Source: an uncultured Spirochaetales bacterium
GTDB lineage: Bacteria; Spirochaetota; Spirochaetia; Sphaerochaetales; Sphaerochaetaceae
Length of the DNA: 18,432 nucleotides
NCBI GenBank assembly: GCA_934247875.1
Contig: CAKQJZ010000039.1
Span: forward strand, 1 to 18,432
Reading direction: 5' to 3'
Part shown: positions 1 to 7,413 of the stretch, one piece after another
Position numbering within the stretch: position 1 is the stretch's first letter
How the letters are laid out: each line of letters begins with the position of its first letter
The notes under the pieces: model-generated
The model's input: only the letters and a program-made list of their open reading frames with translations
The model's database searches: none
What the model was told of the DNA's origin: nothing
Translations under genes and position numbers: made by a program

Positions 1-195
1 GGCTTTTTCAATCAAAACCATCCCTTAATTATTTTCTTTTTCTTCTTATTATTACCCACAACTATGCACGAAGCCTCAAAATATCAATAGGAAAAGAGAT
101 GGAAATGTACGATATAAAGTTTGTCACACGCTCTTTTGAGGTTTAGCATGTTCTAAACTCGCTAGATTGCTAGCCAAACTCACAAGGAGAAAAGC
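1..195. other. Left-edge intergenic region
   Basis: No gene is supported here. The stretch is AT-rich and holds a possible sigma-70 promoter (121-149) and the ribosome binding site AAGGAG (184-189) of the downstream lipoprotein gene. A minus-strand ATG at 21-19 could open a divergent gene running off the left edge, but the only purine-rich stretch before it touches the start codon, so I do not call it. Confidence 0.4.
121..149 (+). promoter_or_regulatory. Putative sigma-70 promoter of the LRR lipoprotein
   Basis: TTGTCA (121-126) is followed after 17 bp by TAGCAT (144-149). The -35 matches consensus at 5 of 6 positions and the -10 at 4 of 6. It lies about 45 bp upstream of the start codon. 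Read by eye only. Confidence 0.35.
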
Positions 196-1245
196 ATGAG
201 TAGATTAATTTCAATCGTACTTATCGTATTGGCTCTTTTTCTCATGGTAAGTTGTGACAACAAACCTAACGAAGAAGAGATCGAGAAAGAAGGAATTCTT
301 GTAACAGAAGACAAGCCACTTGCAGATATTCTCAAAGAGATGAATCTTGAGAGTGCAACAGAGCTTGTTCTCACTGGAACTTTAAAAGCTGCTGACTTTG
401 CAACACTCAAAGCTATGGGAACTTTAAAGCATTTGGACATCGGAAATGTTACAAATACTGAAATTCCAAAAGACGCTTTTGCTGAATCGTCATTTGAAAC
501 AATAGTGCTTCCTAAAAATCTTGAAAAAATAGGTGAGTATGCATTTGCTATTTCTTCTTTGAAAGAAGTAGGTATACCAAATAAGGTTACTAGATTAGAG
601 AAAGGATCCTTCTTTAAATCCAAAAACCTAACAAAGCTACATATCCCAGCATCTGTTGAATATATTGGTGGTTGGATTATTCAGCAATATGATTTTGATA
701 AAGATAAAATGCCAGAGGATGCACAGTACATAACAGTAATAATTGATAAGGGATCAAAAGAATTAGTATTAGAAAATGGTGCATTTGGTGGCGGAAAGAT
801 AAAAGAGATCAATGTCCCTGAATCTGTGAAAGTAATCCCTGATTTCTGTTTTGCTCAGACATTTATAGATAAGATTGAATTACCTGAAACAATTGAAAGG
901 ATTGGTTTTGCCGCATTTGAAAACTCTTGGCTCATACTCAAAGATAATACCTTTACTATGCCTAGAGATTTAAGAATTCTTGGACCAAGAGCTTTGTCTA
1001 TACAAAATGACCGTAGTTTCAAAGTTAAGTTCAACGAAAAGCTAGAGTATATTTATCAAGAGGCTTTTGTTACTGGATTTGTGATAGAGGAATTTGATTT
1101 CCCTTCAACACTTAAAGGCTTTGCTAAATCTTCATTATCAACAAGAGAAGGCATTAAAAAGGTTGTGTTTAGAGGAGAAACACCTCCAGAGTTAATCCCA
1201 TATTATGATACATTGGAAGAAATGACTTTTGAAAATGGAAAGTAA
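196..1245 (+). CDS. BspA-like leucine-rich-repeat lipoprotein (prematurely terminated)
   Basis: Predicted surface lipoprotein of 349 residues. An N-terminal signal peptide ends in a lipobox-like VSC with the cysteine at residue 20, followed by an acidic linker. From about residue 60 there are repeats of the LRR_5/BspA type: AF or SF turns followed by blocks such as IVLPKNLEKIGEYAF, VGIPNKVTRLEKGSF and LHIPASVEYIGG. This family often mediates adhesion or surface interaction; no ligand can be read here. The start is set by AAGGAG six bases before ATG 196. The reading frame continues after the TAA at 1243-1245 for 60 more codons that look like a normal BspA C-terminus, so this product is probably truncated (see 1246-1428). 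It stands alone and converges on the transport operon. Confidence 0.85.
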   Translation: MSRLISIVLIVLALFLMVSCDNKPNEEEIEKEGILVTEDKPLADILKEMNLESATELVLTGTLKAADFATLKAMGTLKHLDIGNVTNTEIPKDAFAESSFETIVLPKNLEKIGEYAFAISSLKEVGIPNKVTRLEKGSFFKSKNLTKLHIPASVEYIGGWIIQQYDFDKDKMPEDAQYITVIIDKGSKELVLENGAFGGGKIKEINVPESVKVIPDFCFAQTFIDKIELPETIERIGFAAFENSWLILKDNTFTMPRDLRILGPRALSIQNDRSFKVKFNEKLEYIYQEAFVTGFVIEEFDFPSTLKGFAKSSLSTREGIKKVVFRGETPPELIPYYDTLEEMTFENGK

Positions 1246-1428
1246 ATAGGGGTAGAAGATGAAGCTTCTTTCAGCCCTCAAGATTCTGGTGCATACAGGG
1301 ATGTAGTTGCATATGTTCCTAAAGATTCTGTAACAGCTTATCAAAACAAGCTAAAGACAGCAGATGGAGATGTTAAGAATCCATTCAAAGTAGAAAACAT
1401 TAAAAGCATTGAAGAATTGAAAAAGTAA
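1246..1428 (+). pseudogene. Severed 3' end of the LRR lipoprotein gene, after an in-frame TAA
   Basis: These 60 codons plus a TAA stop (1426-1428) lie in exactly the same frame as the gene at 196-1245. The translation includes YRDVVAYVPKDSVTAYQNKL, which matches the typical BspA-family ending in which a strand leads into YVP..SV.AY. The only interruption is the TAA at 1243-1245, consistent with a single nonsense substitution such as CAA to TAA. There is no start codon with a ribosome binding site to begin this segment independently. Readthrough or a sequencing error are the alternatives. The intact product would be about 410 residues. Confidence 0.75.
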
Positions 1429-1453
1429 ATTTCTGTTTCTTAGATGATAGAAT

Positions 1454-1486
1454 GAGGCCATATTAGCAAAGCGCTTTTGTGGCCTC
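1454..1486. terminator. Hairpin between convergent genes, probable bidirectional terminator
   Basis: GAGGCCA (1454-1460) pairs with TGGCCTC (1480-1486). An inner palindrome AAAGCGCTTT can extend the structure. It sits between the end of the LRR gene and the end of the minus-strand transport operon. There is no strong U-run on either side, so termination efficiency is uncertain. Confidence 0.5.
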
Positions 1487-1508
1487 TCTAATTTATGTTG
1501 AATGAGTT

Positions 1509-2135
1509 CTAGAACTGCCAGCTATTGTACTCAAATGGCTGAACTTCGCTCTTGCCTTCGTCTTTATCTTCGTTTTTGCAATACTCTAAGTATTCGTTGT
1601 AGATCTTCTTGATATCTTCACCTTCAAGCTGAGGGATTACGCGAGATGCTTCTGTTAGGAAATGGAGCTCTCCTCTGCCCATTTCTCTGCCTTTCTTTGT
1701 GTGTACGTCATATGCGTAATCTGGTACTTCTGCGCCTCTGCCGTGTGCGAAGTCTTTGATTAGCATGTTCTTTACGTTGTCGCTGGATCTCTCTTTCTTC
1801 TGTCTGCAAAGATAGCGGATAGCATGAACGAAGAACATTGGTCTGTCTCCGTCATTATAGAGGAACTCCTTTCTCATGTTGTTCAGTGTGTAGATTAACT
1901 CTGGTGCATGTACGTCTCCAAAGCCAATATCTTCAACGCTGATTGAAAGGAGTCTTCTCCACATCTTGTCTTCAAACTGTGGAGATGTGATATACATCTC
2001 ATAAGCAGCTGCAAGAGCGTTGTGCTCTAGGCCTCTTCTTATTGATTTCTGGAGCATTGAGATAATCTCATCTCCGCTGATTCCATTACGTGTTGTAACT
2101 GATGCCCATGGGTCATATGACATGAATGTGCTCAT
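1509..2135 (-). CDS. Stand-alone protein related to the RarA/MgsA C-terminal region
   Basis: A 208-residue protein with no ATPase motor (no Walker A or B). Residues about 25-130 resemble the helical lid and C-terminal part of RarA/MgsA-type AAA+ proteins: ISMLQKSIRR (25-34), RRLLSISVEDIGFGD (60-74; compare the RRL..ASEDIG block of RarA), HAIRYL (104-109) and an ERSSD segment (115-119). Residues 138-163 (PDYA..HTKKG..MGRG..HF..EAS) parallel the RarA stretch ending in GxGY.YPHD. The tail (about 185-208) is charged. It is the last gene of the operon. The upstream permease ends 12 bp before it, and that permease's TAG stop forms part of its ribosome binding site AGGAGG. A similar domain occurs twice in the first gene of the operon. 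Family assignment is from remembered motifs; cellular function is unknown. Confidence 0.75.
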   Translation of the reverse strand: MSTFMSYDPWASVTTRNGISGDEIISMLQKSIRRGLEHNALAAAYEMYITSPQFEDKMWRRLLSISVEDIGFGDVHAPELIYTLNNMRKEFLYNDGDRPMFFVHAIRYLCRQKKERSSDNVKNMLIKDFAHGRGAEVPDYAYDVHTKKGREMGRGELHFLTEASRVIPQLEGEDIKKIYNEYLEYCKNEDKDEGKSEVQPFEYNSWQF

Positions 2136-2147
2136 TTCTAAATCCTC

Positions 2148-2975
2148 CTAGCCTTTGATGCCTGATGAAGAGACACCTGCAACGAAATATTTCTGTGTTG
2201 CTATGAATAATATGATTACTGGAATAATTGCCATTGATGCACCTGCAAGCTGTACAGGGATGTTAGCGCCGCCTCTTTCCTGGAAGAACTTGAGCGCTGG
2301 TGTGATTAACTGATGTGATATCGTGCTTATGAATAGATATGGATCCAAGAAGTTGTTCCAGATGTTGATGAAGCTGAATAGTATTGCTGTAGCTATTGAT
2401 GGGCCAGAGAGTGGAATGAAGATAGTTCCAAGTATTCTGAGATTTCCTGCACCATCTATTCTTGCAGCTTCATTGAAGTCTTCAGGAATAGATCTGAAGA
2501 ATTCTGTAAGCAGCATCAGATAGAATACTTCACTGATTTCAGGAAGGATGATTACCCACATTGAATCGAGTAGGTGGAGTGATTTGAAATATAGGTAGCG
2601 AGGTACCATTGTTGTCTCACCAGGAACCATCATAGTTGCAAGGAGTGCTGCCATTATTAGTCTGCTGCCTCTGAACTTCATGCGCGCAAATGCGTAAGAG
2701 GCTGGGATTGTTACCAAGAGACGCAGTGCAATTGTTATCAGAACTGTAACAATTGTGTTTCCGTACCAATCGAAGAAGTTCTCATGGCCAAGAACTTGCT
2801 TATAGTTCTTTAGTGTTGGTGTTACTAGTGCAAATATTGGCTTATATGCATCTCCAGATACTCTGAATGAGATAACAATCATCATTACAAATGGGAATAG
2901 CATCAAAATGCCGAGTACCCACATGAGAGTTGTAAAAGGTACGCCTGATTGATTCTCGTTTATTTTCTTTCCCAT
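2148..2975 (-). CDS. ABC sugar transporter permease, MalG/LacG type
   Basis: Inner-membrane permease of a CUT1-family carbohydrate importer, 275 residues. It has about six hydrophobic segments and the cytoplasmic EAA loop that contacts the transport ATPase at residues 169-190 (EAARIDGAG then FIPLSGP), near the C-terminus as usual. PASYAFAR..FRG (91-103) is another signature of the MalG-like half. The start codon lies 16 bp inside the upstream permease gene, which implies coupled translation. It works with the MalF-like permease at 2960-3847 and the binding protein at 3870-5186. No ATPase gene is present in the window, so a shared MsmK/UgpC-type ATPase encoded elsewhere is likely. Substrate unknown; a sugar acid or its oligomer is inferred from the neighbours. 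Confidence 0.92.
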   Translation of the reverse strand: MGKKINENQSGVPFTTLMWVLGILMLFPFVMMIVISFRVSGDAYKPIFALVTPTLKNYKQVLGHENFFDWYGNTIVTVLITIALRLLVTIPASYAFARMKFRGSRLIMAALLATMMVPGETTMVPRYLYFKSLHLLDSMWVIILPEISEVFYLMLLTEFFRSIPEDFNEAARIDGAGNLRILGTIFIPLSGPSIATAILFSFINIWNNFLDPYLFISTISHQLITPALKFFQERGGANIPVQLAGASMAIIPVIILFIATQKYFVAGVSSSGIKG

Positions 2976-3847
2976 GAGGTCCTCGCTTTAGTAAACAGCT
3001 TGTTGATTAGAATGATGATAGCTGTAAAGATTACGCCTTCAGCAGATGCTATGCCGAACTTCATATAAGTAAAGGCATCTTCATATATCTGATATGATAA
3101 GGTTCTTGAGCTTGTTCCAGGGCCGCCGTTAGTGAGACCAACGATAGCTGTATAGCTCTTGAACGAGTTGATCAATGTTATTGTAAGGAGCATGAAGAGA
3201 GTAGGCATGAGCATTGGTGTGATTACATATCTCAGTCTCTGAGAAAATGTTGCGCCTTCAATCTCTGCAACTTCATATAGCTCGTTTGGAATATCCTGCA
3301 TAGCAGCAAGAACTGTGATGATGTTAAACGCAAGTGCAACCCAGCCGCCGATTACTGCTGCAGTTGGGAGTGCCATGATAGGGCTTGTAAGCCACTTAGG
3401 GCCGGCATTGCCAAATAGGCGGAAGATAGCGTTTATAGGTCCCTTAGTTGGGTTTAAAAGGTATTTGAATACAATACCTACTGCAATCATGTTTGTTACA
3501 TATGGCATGTAGAACATGGTTCTGACTGCAGTTCTGCCTTTGAACTTCTTATTGAAAAGCACTCCGAATAGATAGCCGAAGAACATTACGAAGAATGTAT
3601 AAACAAAGGCAAAAACGAATGTATGGCCTAATGTTTGCCAAAATGTAGGGCTCTTCAGAACCTTTATATAGTTCTGAAGACCTACAAAATTAGTGGAGGT
3701 AAGCTTCTTGATAGAGTTTCTGTCTAGAAAGCTGACAGCGAACCCATAGAGCATCGGGTACAGCTTGAAGATGACGAACATCAATACAAATGGAAGAATG
3801 AAAAGATATGCAACATTCTCATTCTTTTCTTTAATAGCCTTAGCCAC
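2960..3847 (-). CDS. ABC sugar transporter permease, MalF/UgpA type
   Basis: Inner-membrane permease, 295 residues, the first of a pair. The hydrophobic N-terminus with LFILPF..MFVIFKLYPMLYG is typical of UgpA/LacF-like proteins. The EAA loop is at residues 191-213 (YEVAEIEGAT followed by YVITPMLMPT). The start is a GTG at 3847-3845, supported by AGGAGG nine bases upstream; no in-frame ATG is nearby. It follows the binding-protein gene by 22 bp and overlaps the next permease by 16 bp, so the genes form one transcription unit. It should form a heterodimer with the 2148-2975 product. Confidence 0.92.
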   Translation of the reverse strand: MAKAIKEKNENVAYLFILPFVLMFVIFKLYPMLYGFAVSFLDRNSIKKLTSTNFVGLQNYIKVLKSPTFWQTLGHTFVFAFVYTFFVMFFGYLFGVLFNKKFKGRTAVRTMFYMPYVTNMIAVGIVFKYLLNPTKGPINAIFRLFGNAGPKWLTSPIMALPTAAVIGGWVALAFNIITVLAAMQDIPNELYEVAEIEGATFSQRLRYVITPMLMPTLFMLLTITLINSFKSYTAIVGLTNGGPGTSSRTLSYQIYEDAFTYMKFGIASAEGVIFTAIIILINKLFTKARTSWERK

Positions 3848-3869
3848 TATCGCTTACCTCCTATTAATG

Positions 3870-5186
3870 TTACTGAGCGTTCTTGATAGCTTCGTTAACA
3901 CGAGAAACGATGTTCTTGATTGTTACATCAAGTGACTGAAGATCCAAGAAGTAAGCCTCAGCCTCAGCGTTTACGATTCTGTTGTACTCGTCAGCTGCTA
4001 CACCGATGATATCAGACTCAGCAACGCCCATGCCTGTGTTCATCCAGTTCTCATAGAGGTCGCTTACTGTAACCTGTCCATGTGAGTTATCAGCAACTGC
4101 TGAGAAAACCTTATTCTGCTCTTCTTCTGTCAGAGAAGCAAGTGCAGGAATCTGGCCTTCGTACTTCCACTGGTTCTGGCCGAGCCATAGAACATACTCA
4201 AGAGCTGTGTCTTTGTGTGCTGCATTCTTGTTGATTGAGTAGAAGCCCATTGAAACGAGGTTGTTGTTTCCATCCTCTCCTGCGCTTGGAGTAGGAGCTA
4301 CACCGTAATCCCAATCTTTAGGATAGTCTGTCTGGCTGTTGAGGAGTCTTGTGAACCAGTTGCCCTGAACGAACATTGCAAGGTGGTCACCTGCCATAGC
4401 ATAGTAGTTCCAAGAAGCATTCTCACTCTTGATTTCAGATACTGGCATCTGATAGCCCTGCTCCTGGATGTTCTTTGTCCACTGGAGAGCTTCTGCGAAT
4501 GCTGGGTCGTCATAGTTACATGTGCCATCTTCTTTATAAAGAGGAATGTTCTTCTGCTTAGCCTGAATCATGATCCATGGGTTCTCAGCGCTCATATATG
4601 AACCATAGATGCCCTTTGACTTATCTGTGAGCTTTTTAGCTGTCTCATAGTAGTCATCCCATGTCCATGCTCCGCTTGGATAAGGTACTCCTGCCTGATC
4701 GAAGAGGTTCTTGTTGTAGAATGTGCAATAGAGCTCCTGCTTGTAAGGAACAGCATAGAAGTGGCCATCATCGCTGTATGGGAGATATGAACCCCAGATA
4801 GCTTTAGCATCTACCCCCTTTTCAGCAAGCAGTTCATCAAGTGCTACAAAGTAACCAGCATCAGCTCTGTCGTAGTAGAACTTAGGTCCAAGTGAAGGAA
4901 TTACGTCGATTGTACCACCTGCGAGCAAGTCGATGTTTACCTTTGAGTCATGGTCTGCATCGTTACCTGGAGTTGGCTGTACATCTACATGAATGCCTGT
5001 CTCAGCTTCGAAAGCAGCATTCATGTTCTTGAACCATTCTTCGTTTGCATAGCTTGCACGGCAAACAACAGTAACTACTTTAGCGTCACTCTTCTTTGCT
5101 GTGCTTGCTGTCTCTGTTGAACCGCCTGCAAAGAGTGCGGAGCATACAAATGCTACTAGGATGAAAAGTGTAATGAACTTTTTCAT
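3870..5186 (-). CDS. Extracellular sugar-binding protein, family 1
   Basis: Ligand-binding component of the CUT1 importer, 438 residues. A signal peptide covers residues 1-20, with probable cleavage after LFA and before GGSTET, a spirochaete-like junction. It has the classical family-1 layout: an LAGGTIDV segment in the first lobe, YNKNLFDQAGVPYP followed by WTWDDYYETAKKLT (the conserved hinge-region motif), and QGNWFTRLL later on. ATG 5186 is preferred over the upstream in-frame ATG at 5216 because AAGGAGAG lies just before it and the upstream start would overlap the previous gene. The gap to the previous gene is 10 bp. It delivers its ligand to the permeases encoded next. Aromatic residues are plentiful, as in carbohydrate-binding sites, but the ligand is not identifiable. 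Confidence 0.92.
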   Translation of the reverse strand: MKKFITLFILVAFVCSALFAGGSTETASTAKKSDAKVVTVVCRASYANEEWFKNMNAAFEAETGIHVDVQPTPGNDADHDSKVNIDLLAGGTIDVIPSLGPKFYYDRADAGYFVALDELLAEKGVDAKAIWGSYLPYSDDGHFYAVPYKQELYCTFYNKNLFDQAGVPYPSGAWTWDDYYETAKKLTDKSKGIYGSYMSAENPWIMIQAKQKNIPLYKEDGTCNYDDPAFAEALQWTKNIQEQGYQMPVSEIKSENASWNYYAMAGDHLAMFVQGNWFTRLLNSQTDYPKDWDYGVAPTPSAGEDGNNNLVSMGFYSINKNAAHKDTALEYVLWLGQNQWKYEGQIPALASLTEEEQNKVFSAVADNSHGQVTVSDLYENWMNTGMGVAESDIIGVAADEYNRIVNAEAEAYFLDLQSLDVTIKNIVSRVNEAIKNAQ

Positions 5187-5196
5187 TTTTCTCTCC

Positions 5197-6339
5197 TTAA
5201 TTATTCTTCTGATCATTTAGGATCTTAATAATTCTCTCTCTGTAAGTTTTGTTGCGTCCTTCCCATTCTGGGCTTACAACAGCACTTACACTATAGAAGT
5301 TCTCCTCTCCTAAGCCCATTTCCTGGCCTTTGAGAGTATGTTTGTCTATAGCATATTCAGGAATTTCTGGCTTTAATTTGCCACTCTTATATTCCTTCAT
5401 TATCCAGTTGTACATCTCATCACTTGATCTGTCTTTCAGGCTTTGAGCGAGATAACGAACAGCGTGTATAGCGAGTAGTCCTCTGTCTCCTGGCTGCTTG
5501 AATGTGGATCTCATCTGATCGAGAATGCCAATGAGTACAGCAGCTTTTTCATTTGCAAAGCCTACGTCTTCAACGCTGATAGTCTTGAGTCTGAACCAAA
5601 GATATTCTTCCATCTCTTCGCTTGTGATAAGCATCTCATAAGCAAGAGTTGCAGCATTCTCTACATTGTTTCTTCTGATTTCTTTCTGAAGGGCAGATAT
5701 TACCAAGTCAGCAGCAAGGCCTGACTTAGTCTTGCATTTCTGCCATGGATCATATGCATAGTTCTGAGGAGCGTTAGGATTCTCTTTGATGAGCTCCAAT
5801 ACTCTGTTTCTATAAGTTTTGTCTCTTTCTTCCCACTCTGGGCTTACTTTAGACCCTGTTTCATAGAAATAAGTTTCATCTTTCTTTAAGTTCTGTCCCT
5901 GTAGAGTGTGCTTATCGATTGCATACTCAGGGATCTGAGGTCTTAAGTTACCTGCTTTGTATTCCTTTATAATCCAGCAGTACATCTCATCACTTGATCT
6001 GTCTTTCTTGCACTTAGCAAGGTAGCGTACAGCGTGCATAGCCAAAAGTCCTCTGTCGCCAGGCTGCTTGAATGTCTTTCTTGCCTGGTCAAGAGTTCCA
6101 ATTAGAATAGGCGCATCTGGATCTGCAAAGCCGATGTCTTCAACGCTGATAGTCTTTAAGCGGAACCAGAGGTAATCCTCAAGGTCTTCGCATGTGATTA
6201 TCATTTCATAAGCAAGTGTTGCTGCGTTTTCTGGGTGGTTTCTTCTGATTTCTTTCTGAAGGGCAGATATTACTAAATCTGCATCGATACCTGATCTTGT
6301 CTGATATTTTTGCCAAGGGTCATATGGGTATTCTGACAT
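5197..6339 (-). CDS. Tandem-duplicated RarA/MgsA C-terminal-like protein
   Basis: A 380-residue protein made of two copies of one domain with an exact period of 190 residues: YDPWQ at 6 and 196, DLVISALQKEIRRN at 21 and 211, FRLKTISVED at 59 and 249, KQPGDRGLLA at 91 and 281, and HAVRYLA at 102 and 292. Each copy matches the 208-residue protein at the other end of the operon. The motifs resemble the lid and C-terminal part of RarA/MgsA, again without any Walker motif. Copy 1 has lost the MGxG element that copy 2 and the single-domain protein retain (LKKD at 151-154 against MGLG at 341-344). ATG 6339 is chosen over a TTG at 6345 because AGGAA lies six bases before the ATG. First gene of the operon and divergent from the AraC-type regulator. 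Function unknown. Confidence 0.78.
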   Translation of the reverse strand: MSEYPYDPWQKYQTRSGIDADLVISALQKEIRRNHPENAATLAYEMIITCEDLEDYLWFRLKTISVEDIGFADPDAPILIGTLDQARKTFKQPGDRGLLAMHAVRYLAKCKKDRSSDEMYCWIIKEYKAGNLRPQIPEYAIDKHTLQGQNLKKDETYFYETGSKVSPEWEERDKTYRNRVLELIKENPNAPQNYAYDPWQKCKTKSGLAADLVISALQKEIRRNNVENAATLAYEMLITSEEMEEYLWFRLKTISVEDVGFANEKAAVLIGILDQMRSTFKQPGDRGLLAIHAVRYLAQSLKDRSSDEMYNWIMKEYKSGKLKPEIPEYAIDKHTLKGQEMGLGEENFYSVSAVVSPEWEGRNKTYRERIIKILNDQKNN

Positions 6340-6358
6340 TTTCAATTCCTATGTCATA

Positions 6359-6388
6359 AGTATAGAGATTGAAAAACCAGTTATTCAA
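6359..6388 (-). promoter_or_regulatory. Promoter of the transport operon
   Basis: On the minus strand TTGAAT (6388-6383) and TATACT (6364-6359) are separated by 18 bp. The -10 matches consensus at 5 of 6 positions and the -35 at 4 of 6. The leader to ATG 6339 would be very short, about 12 nt, just enough for the AGGAA site. The sequence TTGAA-N10-TTCAA (6369-6388) overlaps the promoter as an inverted repeat and could be an operator for the divergent AraC-type regulator. Confidence 0.5.
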
Positions 6389-6444
6389 CACATCATATGT
6401 TCAAATACTTTCGAATTTGTCTCATTTTTGTTATCATTCGATAT

Positions 6445-7338
6445 ATGCTTATCAATAGAGAAATAGTACATGAAACATCAGATGAGAATAACAAAGCATT
6501 CTCAGCAAAAGCAATTGAAGCAGTTCCTTTTAAGGAAGCTAGAGTAAAGCAAGGCGGCTATGGGCTGCTGGGCGAAGACTTCTGGCTACAGCGCACAGAT
6601 GCCAGAGGTTTCCATGTGTTTGTACTGACTCTATCTGGTACAGGACTATATAGAATGAATGACGGAGCTGAGCATATAGCTGAAAGAGGCCATATCTTCA
6701 TTTCCAGTGCTTCTGGACAAGGCCATTATGAGAAGACTATAAGCAAAGAGCCATGGGAAATGCTTTGGATCTCATTCTGGGATGACTCAGACTTCTTTGT
6801 GCCTAAGACAGAAGATTACTCAATATCTGCTTTAGATGAAGTTGGATCATTAGCGCTTCTTTTTAAAGAAATACTTAAAGAAGATATATGCCAGGACAGC
6901 AGAAGCGATGAAGCACTAGAGCTTGCTGAGAAGCTGTTCCTTCTTAACCTTACTCGCGTACTTGAGCTTACAGATAATAAGAATCTATCGAAGCATAGAG
7001 TTGAGTTCTCTAAACTCTGGGAAAAAGTTGCAGGCTCTCTATCTCTTGATTGGTCGCTTGCATCTATTGCAAGTGAGCTAGGCTACTCAAGGTCTCATCT
7101 GACTAGGATATGCTTAGAGCTCTATGACAGAAACCCTGGAGACATAGTCAAAGATATGAGAATGCGACAAGCTAAAGCCAGGCTGCTTAACTCTGTTGAG
7201 TCTGTTGAAGCTATAGCGCTGAAAGTAGGGTACCAGAGAGTTTCAGCATTCTCATATGCATTTCATGAGTACTATGGGATATCACCAAGAGAGTTCAGAG
7301 AGAAGAACTGTCTCCCAGATATTCTCAAATACGTTTAA
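6445..7338 (+). CDS. AraC-family transcriptional regulator
   Basis: DNA-binding regulator, 297 residues from ATG 6445. The N-terminal half (about 25-120) looks like a sugar-sensing cupin domain (FHVFVLTLSGTGLYR, then RGHIFISS and WEMLWISFW). The C-terminal two-helix-turn-helix AraC domain spans about 195-287: LASIASELGYSRSHLTRIC is the first HTH, EAIALKVGYQRVSAFSYAF the second, followed by the signature GISPREFR. An in-frame ATG at 6397 would add 16 residues that are hydrophobic and unlike an AraC N-terminus, so I prefer 6445. Neither start has a clear Shine-Dalgarno site. It is divergent from the transport operon and directly upstream of the dehydratase genes, so it probably controls both in response to the sugar acid or an intermediate. 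Activator or repressor role cannot be told. Confidence 0.9.
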   Translation: MLINREIVHETSDENNKAFSAKAIEAVPFKEARVKQGGYGLLGEDFWLQRTDARGFHVFVLTLSGTGLYRMNDGAEHIAERGHIFISSASGQGHYEKTISKEPWEMLWISFWDDSDFFVPKTEDYSISALDEVGSLALLFKEILKEDICQDSRSDEALELAEKLFLLNLTRVLELTDNKNLSKHRVEFSKLWEKVAGSLSLDWSLASIASELGYSRSHLTRICLELYDRNPGDIVKDMRMRQAKARLLNSVESVEAIALKVGYQRVSAFSYAFHEYYGISPREFREKNCLPDILKYV

Positions 7339-7343
7339 AAAAA

Positions 7344-7370
7344 TCAAACAGCATTAGATTTTCTGTTTGA
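7344..7370. promoter_or_regulatory. Inverted repeat overlapping the dehydratase-1 promoter: operator or araC terminator
   Basis: TCAAACAG (7344-7351) and CTGTTTGA (7363-7370) form a perfect 8-bp inverted repeat with an 11-bp spacer. The right arm overlaps the -35 element of the downstream promoter. A similar arrangement (TCAAATG / CATTTGA) precedes the second dehydratase gene, which favours an operator. It lies 6 bp after the regulator's stop codon, so it could also act as a weak terminator, though no U-run follows it. Confidence 0.5.
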
Positions 7371-7396
7371 CTTAATGATAATCACCGAAAGATAAT
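7367..7396 (+). promoter_or_regulatory. Promoter of dehydratase paralog 1
   Basis: TTGACT (7367-7372), an 18-bp spacer and GATAAT (7391-7396): both boxes match consensus at 5 of 6. The spacing and the GATAAT box are the same as at paralog 2, which supports the call. The transcript would begin just before the ribosome binding site, giving a leader of about 10 nt. Confidence 0.6.
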
Positions 7397-7413
7397 TTTC
7401 ATTGGAGGCTGCT

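Noticed and set aside
1..21. Minus-strand ATG at 21-19 that could open a gene running off the left edge
   Set aside because: Only seven codons are visible and the purine-rich stretch is adjacent to the ATG with no proper spacing.
180..623. 147-codon open frame antisense to the lipoprotein gene
   Set aside because: It lies opposite a gene with a clear lipobox, repeats and ribosome binding site; its Ser-rich composition is what the complement of such coding sequence gives, and it shows no domain.
5197..6339. RarA-like gene considered as a complete AAA+ ATPase or a frameshifted rarA
   Set aside because: No Walker A, Walker B or sensor motifs occur in any frame nearby, and the tandem layout with an exact 190-residue period is not that of RarA.
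7344..7370. Simple rho-independent terminator of the AraC-type gene
   Set aside because: No U-run follows on the plus strand and the right arm is part of the -35 box of the next promoter; a similar repeat before the second paralog makes an operator more likely, though a dual role is possible.
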